Under the pieces are notes generated by a model, which saw only the letters and a program-made list of their open reading frames with translations, did not search any database and was not told the DNA's origin. A program made the translations under genes and the position numbers. A stretch of 64,000 nt of DNA, taken from RYN-230 sp963837335. Lineage in GTDB: Bacteria; Actinomycetota; Actinomycetes; Streptosporangiales; Streptosporangiaceae. Positions 62,423 through 64,000 of the stretch are shown piece by piece. Position 1 is the first letter of the stretch; every line of letters starts with the position of its first letter. The stretch lies in contig CAWINS010000063.1 of assembly GCA_963837335.1 (NCBI GenBank), forward strand, positions 1 through 64,000. Reading direction: 5' to 3'.

Positions 62423-63541
62423 TCAGTGAGCGTTGAGATTCCCGTTGAGCAGGCTCCGGCCCAGCGGGGTCAGGGAATGGTTGACGCCGCGACCCCGCCT
62501 TACGGTATGGACCAGGCCGGAGGCCCGCAGCGCCGCGGCGTGCTCGGAGGCGGACGGCGCACTGGTGCCCGCGCAGGCTGCCAGTTCCGCCGTGCTGCGC
62601 GGGGTGCGCAGGGCCTCGAGCACGGCCGCCCGGGTGTGCCCCATGAGCCCGGCCAGGTCGCAGGATTGGCTGGCCCCGGATATCGGGACCACGGACCGCG
62701 CCGCGTAGATGAGGGCGTTCCCGCCGGATTCGCGCCCGTGCCTGGACACCAGCGGGGGTCCAGTCCACAACGCGGACGGCAGGAGCTGCAGGCCGTGGCC
62801 GCCGAGCGAGCAATCGCCGGTTCGCCATGATCGCACCAGCGTGTTGTCGCGCCACGCGAGGTCATCGTGGATCGTGTTGAGGATGCCGGCCAGGCCGCCG
62901 GTCGTCAGGACCGGGATCCTCTCGGACACATCGGCCTGGAACGTCGCTACGATGCGTGACCAGTAGGGCGCAATGCAGGCCAGGTAGAAATCGCGCAGCG
63001 CGCGCACCACGATCTCGATGGCCTCCCGGTCGCCATCCACCAGAGCGCGAAGCCAGGACGGGGGCCGGCTGGCGCCCCGCCACGAGGCCGGCACTTCCTC
63101 CCGGAGCACCGACCTGGGCGTCGCGCGCACGATCTCCAGGCCTTCGTCCAGGCCCGGCACGACCGGATCAACGAACATTGGCGAGGGCAGCGTCGCCGGA
63201 AGCAGGTCCAGCAGGGGCCGGGCGGTCGCGGGGAAGGCCCGCCGGGCACGCACCGCCCAGCCGCCTGGTGCCTGGCCCGTCGACGGGCGCCGTAGTTCGA
63301 GCATTCCGGCTGACACTTCCGCGAGTGGTGCCGGAGCTTCACCGAAGCGGGTCAGGAGCAGGTCGTCGGTGCTGAAGCGGACTCGCGTCAGCTGATCCGG
63401 TGCGGCGGGCCCGGCGCCGGCGCGCCGCGGCCTTTCGGCGAGGCCCGAATGGATTGCCTGCTGCACTGCCACCGTCGCATCGTAACGAGTAGGGCCTCTT
63501 GATCGCGTAACGGAGGTGTAACGGAGGTGACCACATCGCAT
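62423..63541 (-). CDS. ArsR-like winged-helix regulator with long N-terminal domain
   Basis: Up to 372 residues; the start is uncertain, GTG 63472 (VAVQQAIHSG) or a start nearer VRFSTDDLLLTRFGEAPAPL being possible. The N-terminal domain of about 250 residues (FYLACIAPYWSRIVATFQAD, GGLAGILNTIHDDLAW) is of the DUF5937 kind. The C-terminal wHTH reads GHTRAAVLEALRTPRSTAEL, AACAGTSAPSASEHAAALRA, SGLVHTVRRGRGVNHSLTPL, an ArsR-type fold without the metal cysteines. It may bind DNA near the neighbouring deleted SDR gene. Confidence 0.75.
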   Translation of the reverse strand: MRCGHLRYTSVTRSRGPTRYDATVAVQQAIHSGLAERPRRAGAGPAAPDQLTRVRFSTDDLLLTRFGEAPAPLAEVSAGMLELRRPSTGQAPGGWAVRARRAFPATARPLLDLLPATLPSPMFVDPVVPGLDEGLEIVRATPRSVLREEVPASWRGASRPPSWLRALVDGDREAIEIVVRALRDFYLACIAPYWSRIVATFQADVSERIPVLTTGGLAGILNTIHDDLAWRDNTLVRSWRTGDCSLGGHGLQLLPSALWTGPPLVSRHGRESGGNALIYAARSVVPISGASQSCDLAGLMGHTRAAVLEALRTPRSTAELAACAGTSAPSASEHAAALRASGLVHTVRRGRGVNHSLTPLGRSLLNGNLNAH

Positions 63542-63844
63542 AACGAGCCAGCTATGACGTGAATGTGTGTCCGGCGTACCTTAGTCAGCGTGCCACGGGG
63601 GCGTTCCGGGACCTTGCATTCTGCTCCGGGAGATGCTGGCCAGCCGGGTGGCGCCCAATCTTGGTGTACTCGCCGATGAGATCCCTGTGCAATGTATGTG
63701 GTGATTCCTGGCCTGGCCATTTCCTGACCGTCATGGCCGCCAAGCTGTTCGGAGACGGGCTGTGCGACGCATTCGATCCGATGAATTGCAGGCGGGTAAA
63801 AGCCGGTCCTTCCAGCAACCAGAACACGACGGGAGGCCGTTCGC
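63542..63844. other. Intergenic region, no gene recognised
   Basis: About 300 nt between the ArsR-like gene and the lipoprotein gene. Minus-strand frames here (for example HRDLIGEYTKIGRHPAGQH) have no recognisable family. It probably holds the promoter of the solute-binding protein gene. Confidence 0.4.
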
Positions 63845-64000
63845 TTGAAGAGAGACAGAAGCATCTGGCTGGCAGGGGTCGGCGGGCTAGCCACGCTGGC
63901 CCTGGCCGCCTGCGGCGGCGGAAGCAGCAGTGGCAGCGGCGGGAGCAGTGGGACGTCAACTTCGGCGGGCTTCAACGCCGCGATCACCAAGGTGGTGAAC
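63845..64000 (+). CDS. Solute-binding lipoprotein of an ABC transporter, N-terminal part
   Basis: TTG start at 63845, 8 nt after GGGAGG. A basic start (KRDRS), a hydrophobic stretch IWLAGVGGLATLALAACGGG with the lipobox Cys, a Gly/Ser linker and then GFNAAITKVVN at the window edge. The last piece resembles the N-terminus of family-5 (peptide/nickel-type) solute-binding proteins. Truncated by the window; identity beyond lipoprotein is tentative. Confidence 0.6.
   Translation, partial: MKRDRSIWLAGVGGLATLALAACGGGSSSGSGGSSGTSTSAGFNAAITKVVN

Noticed and set aside
63585..63730. Minus-strand segment HRDLIGEYTKIGRHPAGQH that looks somewhat like a transposase or integrase piece
   Set aside because: I could not match it to any specific family motif; too short to support.

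Overview
The window is high-GC DNA (about 70%) with actinomycete traits: frequent GTG/TTG starts, large LAL-type LuxR regulators, several LLM-class (F420/flavin) oxidoreductases, DUF1707, DUF998 and DUF4331 proteins, AraC-VOC gene pairs, and tightly overlapping ATGA/GTGA gene junctions. A soil-type actinomycete is the best reading; the genus cannot be told. I saw no rRNA, tRNA, CRISPR array or intact mobile element. About 18 otherwise full-length genes are broken by single-base indels, often several per gene. This could be sequencing error (uncorrected long reads or a draft MAG) or real decay. I list these as CDS with the breaks noted and keep 'pseudogene' for remnants with real loss of sequence.

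Layout. 0-5.7 kb: one tightly overlapped operon with a good promoter, HpcH/HpaI aldolase, Ldh2-type dehydrogenase, D-2-hydroxyacid dehydrogenase, orphan 2-oxoacid dehydrogenase E2, an SDR lacking its catalytic Tyr, and an UlaG-like lactonase; it looks like sugar-acid or hydroxy-acid catabolism. 5.8-13.3 kb: small accessory genes (membrane protein, VOC, PRC-barrel, SnoaL-like, aminotransferase, DHA2 efflux pump, HdeD) mixed with remnants (IS630 transposase, AlkP-type phosphodiesterase, flippase). 13.3-17.9 kb: a large Rossmann-like protein of unknown role, an LLM oxidoreductase, an aldo/keto reductase and LarE. 18-32.4 kb: two LAL regulators, DUF4331, three alpha/beta hydrolases, NiCoT nickel/cobalt permease, a Kef-type antiporter and an MBL hydrolase. 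The second LAL gene lies between two hydrolase units that share a 26-nt upstream motif.

32.3-33.6 kb and 47.0-50.0 kb hold duplicated VOC genes. Each of the four has the same upstream element exactly 28 nt before its ATG, and that element is also the 3' end (C-terminal tail codons) of an AraC gene, which survives only in the second copy. Between them are a LysR/MFS divergent pair, an aldo/keto reductase, DsrE, an HD-GYP/LuxR fusion, and a minus-strand catabolic operon (APC permease, enoyl-CoA hydratase, lactonase, acyl-CoA ligase, amidohydrolase, LLM monooxygenase). A TetR with matching GATC-rich operators probably controls that operon.

50-64 kb: DUF1707, DUF998, a threonine-dehydratase-like gene, a REC / histidine kinase / NarL three-gene two-component operon, a lipoprotein, a GH5 beta-glucanase, a FAD oxidoreductase, and an overlapping QueD-like / methyltransferase / GT4 / SDR operon that may make a modified pterin. 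The window ends with a deleted SDR, an ArsR-like regulator and the start of a solute-binding lipoprotein.
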